Origin: Candidatus Moraniibacteriota bacterium
GTDB lineage: Bacteria; Patescibacteriota; Minisyncoccia; Moranbacterales; UBA2206
DNA length: 26,054 nucleotides
Assembly: GCA_003543115.1 (NCBI GenBank)
Contig: DPJH01000038.1
Coordinates: 25,593-51,646, forward strand
Reading direction: 5' to 3'
Position 1 is the first letter of the stretch. The number at the start of each line of letters is the position of its first letter. The notes under the pieces were generated by a model. That model saw only the letters and a program-made list of their open reading frames with translations, had not been told where the DNA came from and did not search any database. Below are positions 15,277 to 23,143 of this stretch, piece after piece. The position numbers and the translations under genes are program-made.

Positions 15277-16377
15277 TTAATTTTTAATTCTTCCTCCGCC
15301 TATCATTTCTCCTTCTGATGTGTAGAAAACGGCTGATTGTCCGGGAGAAATGGCCCTTTGCGGTTCATTGAATCTAATTTTGTATGAATGTCCGTATCCT
15401 GATTTTATTATAGCAGAAACCATAGAATGGCGATATCTTGTTTTTATCATAATTTCGCACGGCAATTTCGGTTCGGACACTATCCAATTCACCCTTTCCA
15501 CATCCATATCTTTGCGAACGAGAGCCGGATCCTTTTCATTGTTAGTCACTATTAGAACATTTTTTTTCAAATTTTTATCAACCACATAATAGGGACCATC
15601 TCCTCCGATGTTTATTCCTCTTCTTTGCCCTATGGTATAGAGAGGCAACCCATCATGCTTGCCTAATATTTTTCCTTCGGTATTTATAATCTTTCCTTTC
15701 TCCAAACTGAGATTTCTTCGAAGAAAATTCTCCGGATATTTTTCCGGAGTGAAACAAAGCCCTTGCGAATCATCTTTGTCAAAAACCGGAAGTCCCATCT
15801 CTTTGGCGATTTTTCTGATTTCGTGTTTTTCATATTCTCCCACAGGAAAAAGAATTTTAGACAATTGCTTCTGATTGAAATTATACAAAAAATATGACTG
15901 ATCCTTTTCTTTGTCCTTGCCGCAAAATAAGTGACAAGTGATCTTATTATTTTTATCTTTTGTTTCTTTCAAACAAGCATAATGTCCTGAAGCGATGTAG
16001 CCGCCTTCCATTTCCAGCATTTTTTTCAAAAGAACATTGAACTTAATATATTCATTGCAAGCCACGCATGGATTAGGCGTTCTTCCAGCTGCATATTCTC
16101 TCAAAAAATAGTCGACTACTTCTTTTTTAAATTCCTTCTGAGCATTGGCAGTGTAGAGGGGAATATCTAGGATTTGACAGACCTTTCTTGCATCTTCCAA
16201 TGACTCCAAAGAACAGCATTTGTTCTCCACCAGACTATTTTCTGCCGGTTCCTTCCAAAAATGCATAAAAACTCCCACGACATCATAGCCTTGTTTTTTG
16301 AGAAGAGCTGCTGCCACGGAAGAATCCACTCCAGATGACATGCCTACAATTACCCGTTTTTTCTTGTTTCTTGCCAT
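15277..16377 (-). CDS. mnmA: tRNA-specific 2-thiouridylase MnmA
   Basis: 366 residues, the normal length. The PP-loop for ATP is SSGVDSS (14-20), the catalytic cysteine is C104 in NPCVACN, and the second redox-active cysteine is C208 in SQGLCFT; in E. coli the pair is C102/C199. The C-terminal domains follow, with LYTIGQRRGINIGG and SPGQSAVFYTSEGEMIGGG. It activates U34 of the tRNAs for Lys, Glu and Gln and inserts sulfur. It is the first gene of the mnmA to alaS operon, so two tRNA functions share a transcript. The ATG lies only 6 nt after a possible -10 box (see promoter), and there is no Shine-Dalgarno. Confidence 0.96.
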   Translation of the reverse strand: MARNKKKRVIVGMSSGVDSSVAAALLKKQGYDVVGVFMHFWKEPAENSLVENKCCSLESLEDARKVCQILDIPLYTANAQKEFKKEVVDYFLREYAAGRTPNPCVACNEYIKFNVLLKKMLEMEGGYIASGHYACLKETKDKNNKITCHLFCGKDKEKDQSYFLYNFNQKQLSKILFPVGEYEKHEIRKIAKEMGLPVFDKDDSQGLCFTPEKYPENFLRRNLSLEKGKIINTEGKILGKHDGLPLYTIGQRRGINIGGDGPYYVVDKNLKKNVLIVTNNEKDPALVRKDMDVERVNWIVSEPKLPCEIMIKTRYRHSMVSAIIKSGYGHSYKIRFNEPQRAISPGQSAVFYTSEGEMIGGGRIKN

Positions 16378-16383
16378 AGATAA

Positions 16384-16412
16384 ATAATATTACAGAAAAT
16401 GGCAAAAGTAAA
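16384..16412 (-). promoter_or_regulatory. Candidate promoter of mnmA, possibly giving a leaderless mRNA
   Basis: Minus strand: TTTACT (16412-16407), 17-nt spacer, TATTAT (16389-16384), then six bases and the ATG of mnmA at 16377. Transcription would start at about the start codon itself. A second reading, TTGTTT with an 18-nt spacer and TAATAT, shifts the start by a few bases. Match to consensus is moderate. Confidence 0.4.
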
Positions 16413-16458
16413 ACAAGCACTTGGTCAAAAAATACTCATTTTTAATCGGATGCTTGTT
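16412..16458 (-). terminator. Possible terminator after mltG
   Basis: AACAAGCA (16412-16419) and TGCTTGTT (16451-16458) form an 8-bp stem. In the minus-strand transcript the stem is followed by TTACTTTT. The loop is long (31 nt), so confidence is limited. It lies 24 nt past the mltG stop and before the mnmA promoter. Confidence 0.35.
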
Positions 16459-16482
16459 GAAACAATAAATATTCCTAACAAT

Positions 16483-17499
16483 CTACAATCCGTATTTTTT
16501 TCTATTGGCAACATGCTCTTCGAATGTTTTTGAAAAAATAGTCGTTAACTTCCCCTCCTCCTTAGCTGTCAAGAAAAAGTGATAATCGCTTTTTTCAGGA
16601 TTTATAGCAGCCAAAATAGCATCCATTCCAGGATTTGAAATAGGTCCTGGAGGAAGGCCCTTATTTTTATAGGTATTATAAGGAGAATCCAGATCCAAGT
16701 CTTTCAAGCTATGCTGATCTTCTTTGTCTCCCAAAATATAAGTTAGGGGGGCATCGCTTTGAAGGAGCATATCATTATCTAAGCGATTTTGAAAAACACC
16801 GGCAATTAGCTTAGCTTCTGATGCTCTTGCCATTTCCTTCTCCACAATACTTGCTAAAACAATAGTTTCAAAAATCGTTTTTCTATTTTTTTCTATATCC
16901 GATATCAAACTATCATCCATTTTTTCTTCGGTATTATTAAGAATTTTCTTGATAATGCCCTCCGCTGTGGCTTCCTTGGAAAAATAATAAGTATCAGGAA
17001 AGAGATATCCTTCCAATGAAGCGTCTTGCGGTTTGTCTTTTAAAACTTTAAATTGGGAGATCGTCTCTTTTGATGGATTATTGACGACATCTAAAAAATC
17101 CTTGCCGGAAAATCCATGCGACTCCAATTCCTCTGCCATAATCTTGGCTGTCCATCCTTCTTTGAATAAAACTTTTTCATAGATCTTTTTTGGATTGGTA
17201 ATGACAGTTGCCAATTCAGGAATAGTCATATTTCCATTTATTAGATATTCTCCGGGATAGATTGATTTCGTTTCTCGCTTAATCGCAAAGTATGCTAAAA
17301 AATATAATTTGTTTTTGATGATCCCTTTTTTTGAGAGATTTTCTCCGATTTCATCCTTGCTCTCTCCTTTCTCTATCTTAAAAAGAACGTTTTGTTTTTT
17401 ATCTCCCTGTGAAAAATATATCTGCGCACGAAAATAAAAAAAGGCTGCGCAAAGCGCAATTAAAAAAAACAAAAAGCCTGATAAAAATTTTTTTCTCAT
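16483..17499 (-). CDS. mltG: Endolytic murein transglycosylase MltG (YceG family)
   Basis: 338 residues. A membrane anchor at about 6-23 is followed by a LysM-like subdomain (KIEKGESKDEIGENLSKKGIIKN) and the catalytic domain: EGYLFPDTYYF (163-173), ASIVEKE with the catalytic Glu220, FQNRLDNDMLLQSDAP, and the PYNTYKNKGLPPGPISNPG block close to the C-terminus. It cuts nascent glycan strands at the membrane surface and so sets strand length and end points. It begins 8 nt after the pcm stop, so it is the last gene of the redox/metabolic cluster. It fits with the uppS/prenyl synthase pair as part of wall synthesis. Confidence 0.94.
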   Translation of the reverse strand: MRKKFLSGFLFFLIALCAAFFYFRAQIYFSQGDKKQNVLFKIEKGESKDEIGENLSKKGIIKNKLYFLAYFAIKRETKSIYPGEYLINGNMTIPELATVITNPKKIYEKVLFKEGWTAKIMAEELESHGFSGKDFLDVVNNPSKETISQFKVLKDKPQDASLEGYLFPDTYYFSKEATAEGIIKKILNNTEEKMDDSLISDIEKNRKTIFETIVLASIVEKEMARASEAKLIAGVFQNRLDNDMLLQSDAPLTYILGDKEDQHSLKDLDLDSPYNTYKNKGLPPGPISNPGMDAILAAINPEKSDYHFFLTAKEEGKLTTIFSKTFEEHVANRKKYGL

Positions 17500-17507
17500 A
17501 ACAGGAA

Positions 17508-18128
17508 CTAATTAAGAATAAATGGAACAAAATCAAATCCCGGAAATTCTTCTTTAAAAAACTCTTTTTCGCCTTCTCTTTCCAAGTAGACAATGGTGTT
17601 GCCGATTGGTATCACCATTTTCCCTCCCACTTTAAGCTGATCCTTAAGGCTTTGCGGTATTTCATCAGTCACAGAAGGAGATACTAAGATTCTGTCATAA
17701 GGAGCGTCCTGCAAAAAACCTTCTTTCACATCTCCGACATAAAATTCCGCGATTCCCTTTTTTACAAAGTCAAATTTGTCAGCGTTGCCCCTGGCAAAAT
17801 CGGAAAGAGATTTTATTCTTTCCATAGATATGACTTTTCCATTTTCTCCGACTATTTTAGACAAGAGGGATGTGGTCCATCCAGCACCGCTTCCAACGTC
17901 TAATACTTTTTGTCCCTTGCAAGGATCCAGAAGTTCCAGCATCAAAGCTATAACGATCGGCTTGGGAATTGTCTGCCCATACCCGATAGGCAAAGCTACA
18001 TCGGCACTCACCAAAAGCTCCAGTTCAGGCGGGACAAATTCTATCCTATCAATATGTTCAAGCGCGTCAATAATCAAATCATTCTTTAGGTAGCCATCTT
18101 TAATTAAATCGTTTACCAATTTACTCAT
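17508..18128 (-). CDS. pcm: Protein-L-isoaspartate O-methyltransferase
   Basis: 206 residues from the ATG at 18128; a TTG at 18146 would overlap yjbQ and is less likely. The family pattern is clear: FVPPELELLVSADVALPIGYGQTI with the PCMT substrate loop, then QTIPKPIVIALMLELL, the SAM-binding motif VLDVGSGAGWTTSLL, and the DAPYDRILVSPSV segment. It uses S-adenosylmethionine to repair isoaspartyl residues in aged proteins, in the cytoplasm. It is followed 8 nt later by mltG and preceded closely by yjbQ, so all three are probably cotranscribed. No key residue is missing. Confidence 0.92.
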   Translation of the reverse strand: MSKLVNDLIKDGYLKNDLIIDALEHIDRIEFVPPELELLVSADVALPIGYGQTIPKPIVIALMLELLDPCKGQKVLDVGSGAGWTTSLLSKIVGENGKVISMERIKSLSDFARGNADKFDFVKKGIAEFYVGDVKEGFLQDAPYDRILVSPSVTDEIPQSLKDQLKVGGKMVIPIGNTIVYLEREGEKEFFKEEFPGFDFVPFILN

Positions 18129-18135
18129 ATTTTTA

Positions 18136-18576
18136 TTACATTCCAATGATCTGAATAATTACATCTCTTGTTCTCGCCCCGTCAAACTCGACTAAAAAAA
18201 CACTCTGCTTTTCTGTTAAAATAATTTTTCCTTTTTCTACCGGAACAGTCTCACTTACCCCTAAAAGCATGCTTTTACAATGGGAATGCCCGTTGCTCCG
18301 TCCATCTGACTTATTGTTATTATTAAGCTCGAATATATCATGGGAATATTTGTCATTAATAGGAACCAGCCTATAGAGAACTCTCATAAAATCTTGAATG
18401 AGCATGGATTCATTATGATTGATGATCACGCTTGCCGAAGTATGGGGAGAATAGATGAGGACTTGCCCCGTTCTCACTCCGGAATCTTCAACCACCTCGC
18501 TTACCCTATCGGTTATGTCGATAAACTCTACCTGGGTCGTGCTTTTTATATTGATTGTTTTTTTATGAATTTTCAT
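18136..18576 (-). CDS. yjbQ: YjbQ/UPF0047 family protein
   Basis: 146 residues, the normal length. The family blocks are SPHTSASVIINHNES (about 44-58), a His-containing DKYSHD, NGHSHCKSMLLGVSETVPV, and the end VFLVEFDGARTRDVIIQIIG. Members form trimers with histidine-lined metal sites; a secondary thiamine-phosphate synthase activity has been reported for some, but the biological role is not settled. It is preceded by a 69-nt gap after the malic enzyme gene; that gap holds no gene. Confidence 0.92.
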   Translation of the reverse strand: MKIHKKTINIKSTTQVEFIDITDRVSEVVEDSGVRTGQVLIYSPHTSASVIINHNESMLIQDFMRVLYRLVPINDKYSHDIFELNNNNKSDGRSNGHSHCKSMLLGVSETVPVEKGKIILTEKQSVFLVEFDGARTRDVIIQIIGM

Positions 18577-18645
18577 ATTTATTTTTTCTATAAACTACCA
18601 GTTTTATATGCGGATATTGATTCGCCAAATTGATAATTTATAAAA

Positions 18646-19770
18646 TTATTTTTTAAACACCGTCGCCACCGCTTTTGCTACGCGTGGATCAAGCGCTTCT
18701 GGTACTATCATATCAACTGTTGGCTTTTTTATCAAATCAGCAATAGCACAAGCTGCCGCTAATTTATGAGCATAAGTTATTTTTTTTATTCCATTGTCCA
18801 ATGCTCCTCGAAAAACGCCTGGAAAAACCAAAACGTTGTTGAGCTGATTGGCATAATCCGATCTTCCGGTAGCCACTATTTTCGCTCCTCCTTTCTTAGC
18901 TTCTTCGGGCATGATTTCCGGAACAGGGTTAGACATGGAAAATACGATGGCATCGGCATTCATTTTGGAAATATGCACCGAATTTAAAATATTCGGCGCA
19001 GAAACGCCGATAAAAACATCAGCTCCCTCCAAAGCATGCTCTATCGTGCCTTGAATATTGTAGCGATTGGTTATGGATGATATTTCCATTTTTGAAGAAT
19101 TCAATCCGCCATCCCTATTTTTAAAAATTATCCCCCTGCTATCTACCACAACGATATTCTTAGCTCCATATCTTATAAGCAATTTAGTGATAGCCACTCC
19201 GGCTGCTCCGGCTCCAGAAATAACAATTTTCACTTTTTTTATATCTTTTTTAACGACCTTTAGGGAATTAATTAGTCCTGCCAAAACTATGATGGCAGTT
19301 CCATGTTGGTCATCATGAAAGACCGGAATAGACAATTCCCTTTTTAATCTCTCTTCTATTTCAAAGCATCTGGGAGCGGAGATATCTTCGATATTTATGC
19401 CTCCAAATGTAGGTTCTAGAAATTTTATGGTTTTTATAATTTCTTCAGTGTCTTGGGTAGCCAGAACGATGGGAAAAGCATCCACTCCTCCTAATTCTTT
19501 GAAAAGCAATGCTTTGCCTTCCATTACAGGCAATCCGGCTTCCGGTCCGATATTCCCAAGCCCTAAGACAGCCGAACCGTCAGAAATGACTGCCACGCTG
19601 TTTTTCCTAATAGTGTATTCGAAAGAAAGTTTTTTATTTTTTGCTATCGCATTGCAAACATCCGCCACTCCCGGAGTATACAAAACAGCTAAATTATCTT
19701 TGCTTAATTTAATTTTTGAATTAACTTCTATCTTACCCCCGATCTTTTTTGAGAGTTCAATCGAATTCAT
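18646..19770 (-). CDS. NAD(P)-dependent malic enzyme, short form
   Basis: 374 residues, the short bacterial/archaeal type without the phosphotransacetylase domain. Malate-binding and catalytic blocks are VLYTPGVADVC (about 30-40), DGSAVLGLGNIGPEAGLPVMEGKALL, and INIEDISAPRCFEIEERL with PVFHDDQHGTAI, which holds the metal ligands. The dinucleotide fold has VISGAGAAGVAITKLL. It converts malate to pyruvate and CO2 with reduction of NAD(P). NAD or NADP preference cannot be judged safely. In a reduced genome this would be a source of pyruvate and reducing power. It starts 4 nt after the trxB stop, so NAD(P)H production and thiol reduction may be coexpressed. Confidence 0.92.
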   Translation of the reverse strand: MNSIELSKKIGGKIEVNSKIKLSKDNLAVLYTPGVADVCNAIAKNKKLSFEYTIRKNSVAVISDGSAVLGLGNIGPEAGLPVMEGKALLFKELGGVDAFPIVLATQDTEEIIKTIKFLEPTFGGINIEDISAPRCFEIEERLKRELSIPVFHDDQHGTAIIVLAGLINSLKVVKKDIKKVKIVISGAGAAGVAITKLLIRYGAKNIVVVDSRGIIFKNRDGGLNSSKMEISSITNRYNIQGTIEHALEGADVFIGVSAPNILNSVHISKMNADAIVFSMSNPVPEIMPEEAKKGGAKIVATGRSDYANQLNNVLVFPGVFRGALDNGIKKITYAHKLAAACAIADLIKKPTVDMIVPEALDPRVAKAVATVFKK

Positions 19771-19774
19771 ATTT

Positions 19775-20698
19775 TTATAACTTTATTTTTTTGTAAACGC
19801 CATTAGCGGCAAGAGCCCCTTCAGCCGAGGCGGTTATCAGCTGCCGGAATTTATTAGAACCGGTGGTGATGTCTCCAGCGGCAAAAATCCCTGACACGCT
19901 CGTACTTTGATCCGGTCCAACCTTAATGAAATTTTGTTCATCAGTTTCAACTCCCAATTTCTTGACCAGCTCTACGCCAGGCTCACTGCCGATTTCAATA
20001 AAAACACCGTCTACAGATAAGGAGGTCTTATCGTTATGAGGCCGGTCTAAAATTATTTTTTCCACTTTTGCCTCCCCTTTTATTTCAATTACATTGGTCT
20101 GCGTAATAATTTCTATTTTCGGATTACTGGCAATTTTTTCCAGCCAAATCGGTTCGGCGGATAACTTTTCTCCGCGATAAATGAGATATATCTTTTCTCC
20201 ATAATCAGCAAGGTTTATAGCCGCCACAGCCGCTGAATTTCCGCCTCCGATAACACTGATGATCTTATTGCGGAAAAACATAGCGTCGCATGTTGCGCAA
20301 TAAGAAACTCCTTTGCCGGTAAGCTCTTTTTCTCCCGGAATATTCATTTTTTTATAGCTAGTTCCCATGGCCATAATAAGGGCTTTGGCTGCATATTTGC
20401 CTTTAGAGCTTTCGATCTCAAAAAAACCATCAGCATTTTTTTGAACCGACATGATGGAATCATTCCTAATCTCTACTCCGAAATTATTCACTTGTTGCAC
20501 CATATTGGAAATGAGATCTCTGCCAGAAATAGAAATTTCTCCAGGCCAATTTTCAATGCTATGGATTTCATTCATTTGCCCGCCAGTTTCTACGCCGAAA
20601 ATAAGATGATCCAGCCTATAACGAGAAGCATAGATCGAAGCCGTGAGTCCTGCTACTCCGCTTCCTACAATTATCAAATCGTAAACTTTATTTTCCAT
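19775..20698 (-). CDS. trxB: Thioredoxin reductase-like flavoprotein with altered NADPH motif
   Basis: 307 residues, the usual length of low-molecular-weight TrxB. The FAD site is GSGVAG (12-17), the redox-active pair is CATC (134-137), the second nucleotide fold is GGGNSA (151-156), and the FAD end motif is GIFAAGDITTG. The NADPH 2'-phosphate motif HRRxxxR of classical enzymes is YRGEKLS (174-180) here, so two of the three arginines and the His are missing. The enzyme may therefore use NADH or another donor; in some known relatives this motif is also lost. It reduces the thioredoxin encoded 4 nt upstream. The gene sits in a thiol-redox cluster (CcdA-like protein, trxA, trxB). Confidence 0.93.
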   Translation of the reverse strand: MENKVYDLIIVGSGVAGLTASIYASRYRLDHLIFGVETGGQMNEIHSIENWPGEISISGRDLISNMVQQVNNFGVEIRNDSIMSVQKNADGFFEIESSKGKYAAKALIMAMGTSYKKMNIPGEKELTGKGVSYCATCDAMFFRNKIISVIGGGNSAAVAAINLADYGEKIYLIYRGEKLSAEPIWLEKIASNPKIEIITQTNVIEIKGEAKVEKIILDRPHNDKTSLSVDGVFIEIGSEPGVELVKKLGVETDEQNFIKVGPDQSTSVSGIFAAGDITTGSNKFRQLITASAEGALAANGVYKKIKL

Positions 20699-20702
20699 AT
20701 TT

Positions 20703-21017
20703 TTATAACTTTCCTAATTCGTCTTTTAATAATTCTTTGCTTTGCACTCCTACGAATTCTTTTACCACTTTCCCTCCTACAAAAATTTTAATGCTAGGAA
20801 TGGACATTACGCCATAAGCAGATGCGATAGCAGAATTTTCGTCCACATTTATTTTTCCAATTTTAACCTTATCTCCCATCTCCGAAGACAATTCATCCAT
20901 AATCGGAATCATCACTTGGCATGGACCGCACCAAGGAGCCCAAAAATCAACTAAAACCGGCTTGTCGCTTTTTATAACTTCTTGATCAAAATTTTGATCG
21001 GTAAATTCATGCGCCAT
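20703..21017 (-). CDS. trxA: Thioredoxin
   Basis: 104 residues, normal length. The active site WCGPC (29-33, C30 and C33), the cis-proline in SIPSIKIF and the FVGGKVVKEFVG strand/turn are all present. It is a cytoplasmic disulfide reductase. It is followed directly by trxB and preceded by the CcdA-like membrane protein, which makes a plausible electron path from TrxB through TrxA to the membrane protein and out of the cell. An ATGAATT/AATTCAT hairpin in the 91-nt gap before it may be a weak attenuator, with no clear T run. Confidence 0.96.
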   Translation of the reverse strand: MAHEFTDQNFDQEVIKSDKPVLVDFWAPWCGPCQVMIPIMDELSSEMGDKVKIGKINVDENSAIASAYGVMSIPSIKIFVGGKVVKEFVGVQSKELLKDELGKL

Positions 21018-21108
21018 ATGATTGTATGATTTTCTAATTTTATAGCTATGAATTAAAAAAATTCATCCTGCTTTATAAAATTATAAATTTAAATTAATGA
21101 TTAGATGA

Positions 21109-22215
21109 TTAATAAATCCATGTATATATCAAATATACTCCGATAAACAACATTATGGTACCCGCTATAAGATGCAAAATTCGGGTATTTTTCTGCCTCC
21201 AATTTTCCAGCCCCTTTGCCCTAATTCCAAAATACATTCCCAGTGTAATCAAAACCATCGGCAGAACAAATATCAGATTATAGATAAATAGAAGCGATAT
21301 TGTGCGCGTTAAATTTTCTTTTTGCGCTAATAATCCAAGTATGACAATGTACGGTCCGCTCGTGCAAGGCAAAAGGAATAAGCTTACTAAAAAACCCGCG
21401 CCCAGCGCTCCGATAGGACTGGTAACATTTTTGATGATTGCTTGCATCTTGGGCCTCCAGCTAAAAGGAACTTCCATGACAAAGATCTTACCGTACCAGA
21501 AAAAATCCTTTAGATTGGCTAATCCTATGATAATGGCGACTATTCCGATGACAATAGAAAATATCTTCGTAAGATTGAAAAATCCAATAGCCTTGTATAA
21601 TCCCAATCCCATCATAAAATAGGAAACAAAAATCGCCAAAGAAAACAGCAAACCCGAATAGAGCGCTCCTTTTCTTCCTTTGGCAGAAATAACCGTAGCC
21701 ATCAAAAGTATAAGAACAGCAAAAGCGCAAGGATTGATGGCATCCACCAGAGCCGCCCAAACAAGAACTACAAGAGAAACATCAGCAGAAGATCCTAGGT
21801 TATTATTTTTTACATTCAACATTTCACTCACTTTCTCCGGAGTGGGAGATTCAAGAGCATCAACTTTTTCAATTTCTATCAAAAAATTGTTAATAATGGG
21901 CTCGTCTCCCAAAATCATCTTATCCTGAAAAAATATTACGGGAAAACCCCTTTTGTCCGCCGGCACGCTGAAAGCATCAAAAAATTTATTAAGGTACGAT
22001 GCATTATATGGTCCGGAAGCCTCTATTTTTTCAATATCATAAATATTATAAATATCTTCTTCCTTGAAATATCTATCCACTCTTTCACAATGAACGCAAG
22101 TTTCTGAATAGAAATATACAGCTTTTTTCTTCAGAGGAGCCTCCTCGGCTTTGGCATTGAAAAAAAATATAAGAGGTGTTATAAGCAATATAAAGATAAT
22201 AATGTATTTTTTCAT
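21109..22215 (-). CDS. Fusion of an extracytoplasmic CxxC thioredoxin-like domain with a CcdA/DsbD-type membrane domain
   Basis: 368 residues from the ATG at 22215 (MKKYIIIFILL, an ideal signal sequence); an ATG at 22236 would add seven residues. After the signal (cleavage near AKA), residues 25-130 form a thioredoxin/glutaredoxin-like domain with CVHC (C40, C43) and RGFPVIFF with its cis-Pro. Then come about six spans with the two CcdA cysteine motifs, DAINPCAFAVLIL and LLPCTSGPYIVILG. CcdA/DsbD proteins take electrons from cytoplasmic thioredoxin and pass them to an outside thiol protein; here the outside acceptor is fused to the same chain, at the N-terminus. trxA and trxB follow immediately. 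The exact substrate is unknown. Confidence 0.85.
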   Translation of the reverse strand: MKKYIIIFILLITPLIFFFNAKAEEAPLKKKAVYFYSETCVHCERVDRYFKEEDIYNIYDIEKIEASGPYNASYLNKFFDAFSVPADKRGFPVIFFQDKMILGDEPIINNFLIEIEKVDALESPTPEKVSEMLNVKNNNLGSSADVSLVVLVWAALVDAINPCAFAVLILLMATVISAKGRKGALYSGLLFSLAIFVSYFMMGLGLYKAIGFFNLTKIFSIVIGIVAIIIGLANLKDFFWYGKIFVMEVPFSWRPKMQAIIKNVTSPIGALGAGFLVSLFLLPCTSGPYIVILGLLAQKENLTRTISLLFIYNLIFVLPMVLITLGMYFGIRAKGLENWRQKNTRILHLIAGTIMLFIGVYLIYTWIY

Positions 22216-22359
22216 ATTTTTTAGCTTTGCCCTCATAATTTCAAAAAAATGCTCTTAAGCGGATATCAGAGACCGCAATTGAACAAATATCCAATCCCAT
22301 CATTTTTCAAAAACAGATCTTTGAAAAATACAACCGAGGCAACGCTTCTTATTTCCTAT

Positions 22360-23058
22360 TTATTTGCCAAATCTTCTTTGTCTTCTTGAATATTCCTCCA
22401 ATGCATCATGTAATTTTTCCTTATTAAAATCAGGAAATAGTTCATCAGAAAAATATAGCTGTGCATTGGCCACATCCCACATCATAAAGCCAGCACTCAA
22501 ATGGGCATCTCCCCCGGTTCTGACCAAATAATCAACTGCTGGCAATTCAGCCGTCATCAGACTCTGTTTCAATACGTTCGCTGTTATCTTGACTCGTGAT
22601 TCGCATTTACTGTGTATTTTTTGCACTGCTTGAATTATATCATCATCTCCATTATAAGCCAACATGAAATTTAGCATTTTTTTCTCGTATTTTTTGGTTT
22701 TTTCAATGATGGCGTACAAAATATTTTTAAGTGATTCAGGAAATTGTTCCTCCCATCTTCCGATAAAATTTATTCTAGCCTCTTGTTTATCTATATCGGA
22801 ATTGTTCAGCATTTTTGTAAAATATCTATTATAGATATCCAATAGCGCTTTTTTTTCTTGAAAGGGACGTTTTTTCAGGTTATCCATGGAAGAACCCCAG
22901 AGAGTAAGACAGTTAATGCCTCTCTCCAAAGCATAGCGAATAAGCTCTTCCGTGTTTTTAGCACCCGCTTCGTGGCCTTCCCACGGATCCAACTTTCTTT
23001 CCTTGGCCCACCTTCGATTGCCATCCGGTATAATCGCAAGATGATTGGGAATTTTCAT
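22360..23058 (-). CDS. uppS: Undecaprenyl diphosphate synthase (cis-prenyltransferase)
   Basis: 232 residues from the ATG at 23058, which puts PDGNRRWA at residue 11-18 as usual; ATG 23076 is the alternative but would lie directly on the predicted -10 box. Family motifs: Asp12 and NRRWAKER for pyrophosphate binding, GHEAGAKN, LTLWGSSMDNLKKRP (FSxENxxRP equivalent, with SSMDNLKKRP), and near the end VDYLVRTGGDAHLSAGFMMWDVANAQLYF. It extends farnesyl diphosphate with cis units to make the C55 carrier for peptidoglycan. The upstream prenyl synthase would provide its primer, although a weak terminator and a candidate promoter lie between the two genes. Confidence 0.93.
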   Translation of the reverse strand: MKIPNHLAIIPDGNRRWAKERKLDPWEGHEAGAKNTEELIRYALERGINCLTLWGSSMDNLKKRPFQEKKALLDIYNRYFTKMLNNSDIDKQEARINFIGRWEEQFPESLKNILYAIIEKTKKYEKKMLNFMLAYNGDDDIIQAVQKIHSKCESRVKITANVLKQSLMTAELPAVDYLVRTGGDAHLSAGFMMWDVANAQLYFSDELFPDFNKEKLHDALEEYSRRQRRFGK

Positions 23059-23076
23059 GTTTTTATCTTCAATCAT

Positions 23077-23082
23077 ATTATA
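23077..23082 (-). promoter_or_regulatory. Candidate -10 box for uppS
   Basis: Minus strand TATAAT at 23082-23077, 18 nt before the ATG at 23058. The matching -35 region is only T-rich (TTTTTA), so this is a weak call. It is of use mainly because it favours the 23058 start over 23076. Confidence 0.35.
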
Positions 23083-23100
23083 GATTTTACATTTAAATTT

Positions 23101-23131
23101 AAAAATAGGCAATTAAAAAAATAATCGCCTC
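23101..23131 (-). terminator. Candidate terminator after the polyprenyl synthase gene
   Basis: GGCAATTA (23108-23115) and TAATCGCC (23122-23129) form an 8-bp stem with one G-U pair in the minus-strand RNA and a 6-nt loop, followed by ATTTTTAAATTT. It starts 15 nt past the stop at 23144. Confidence 0.5.
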
Positions 23132-23143
23132 CTTTTTTCTTTA

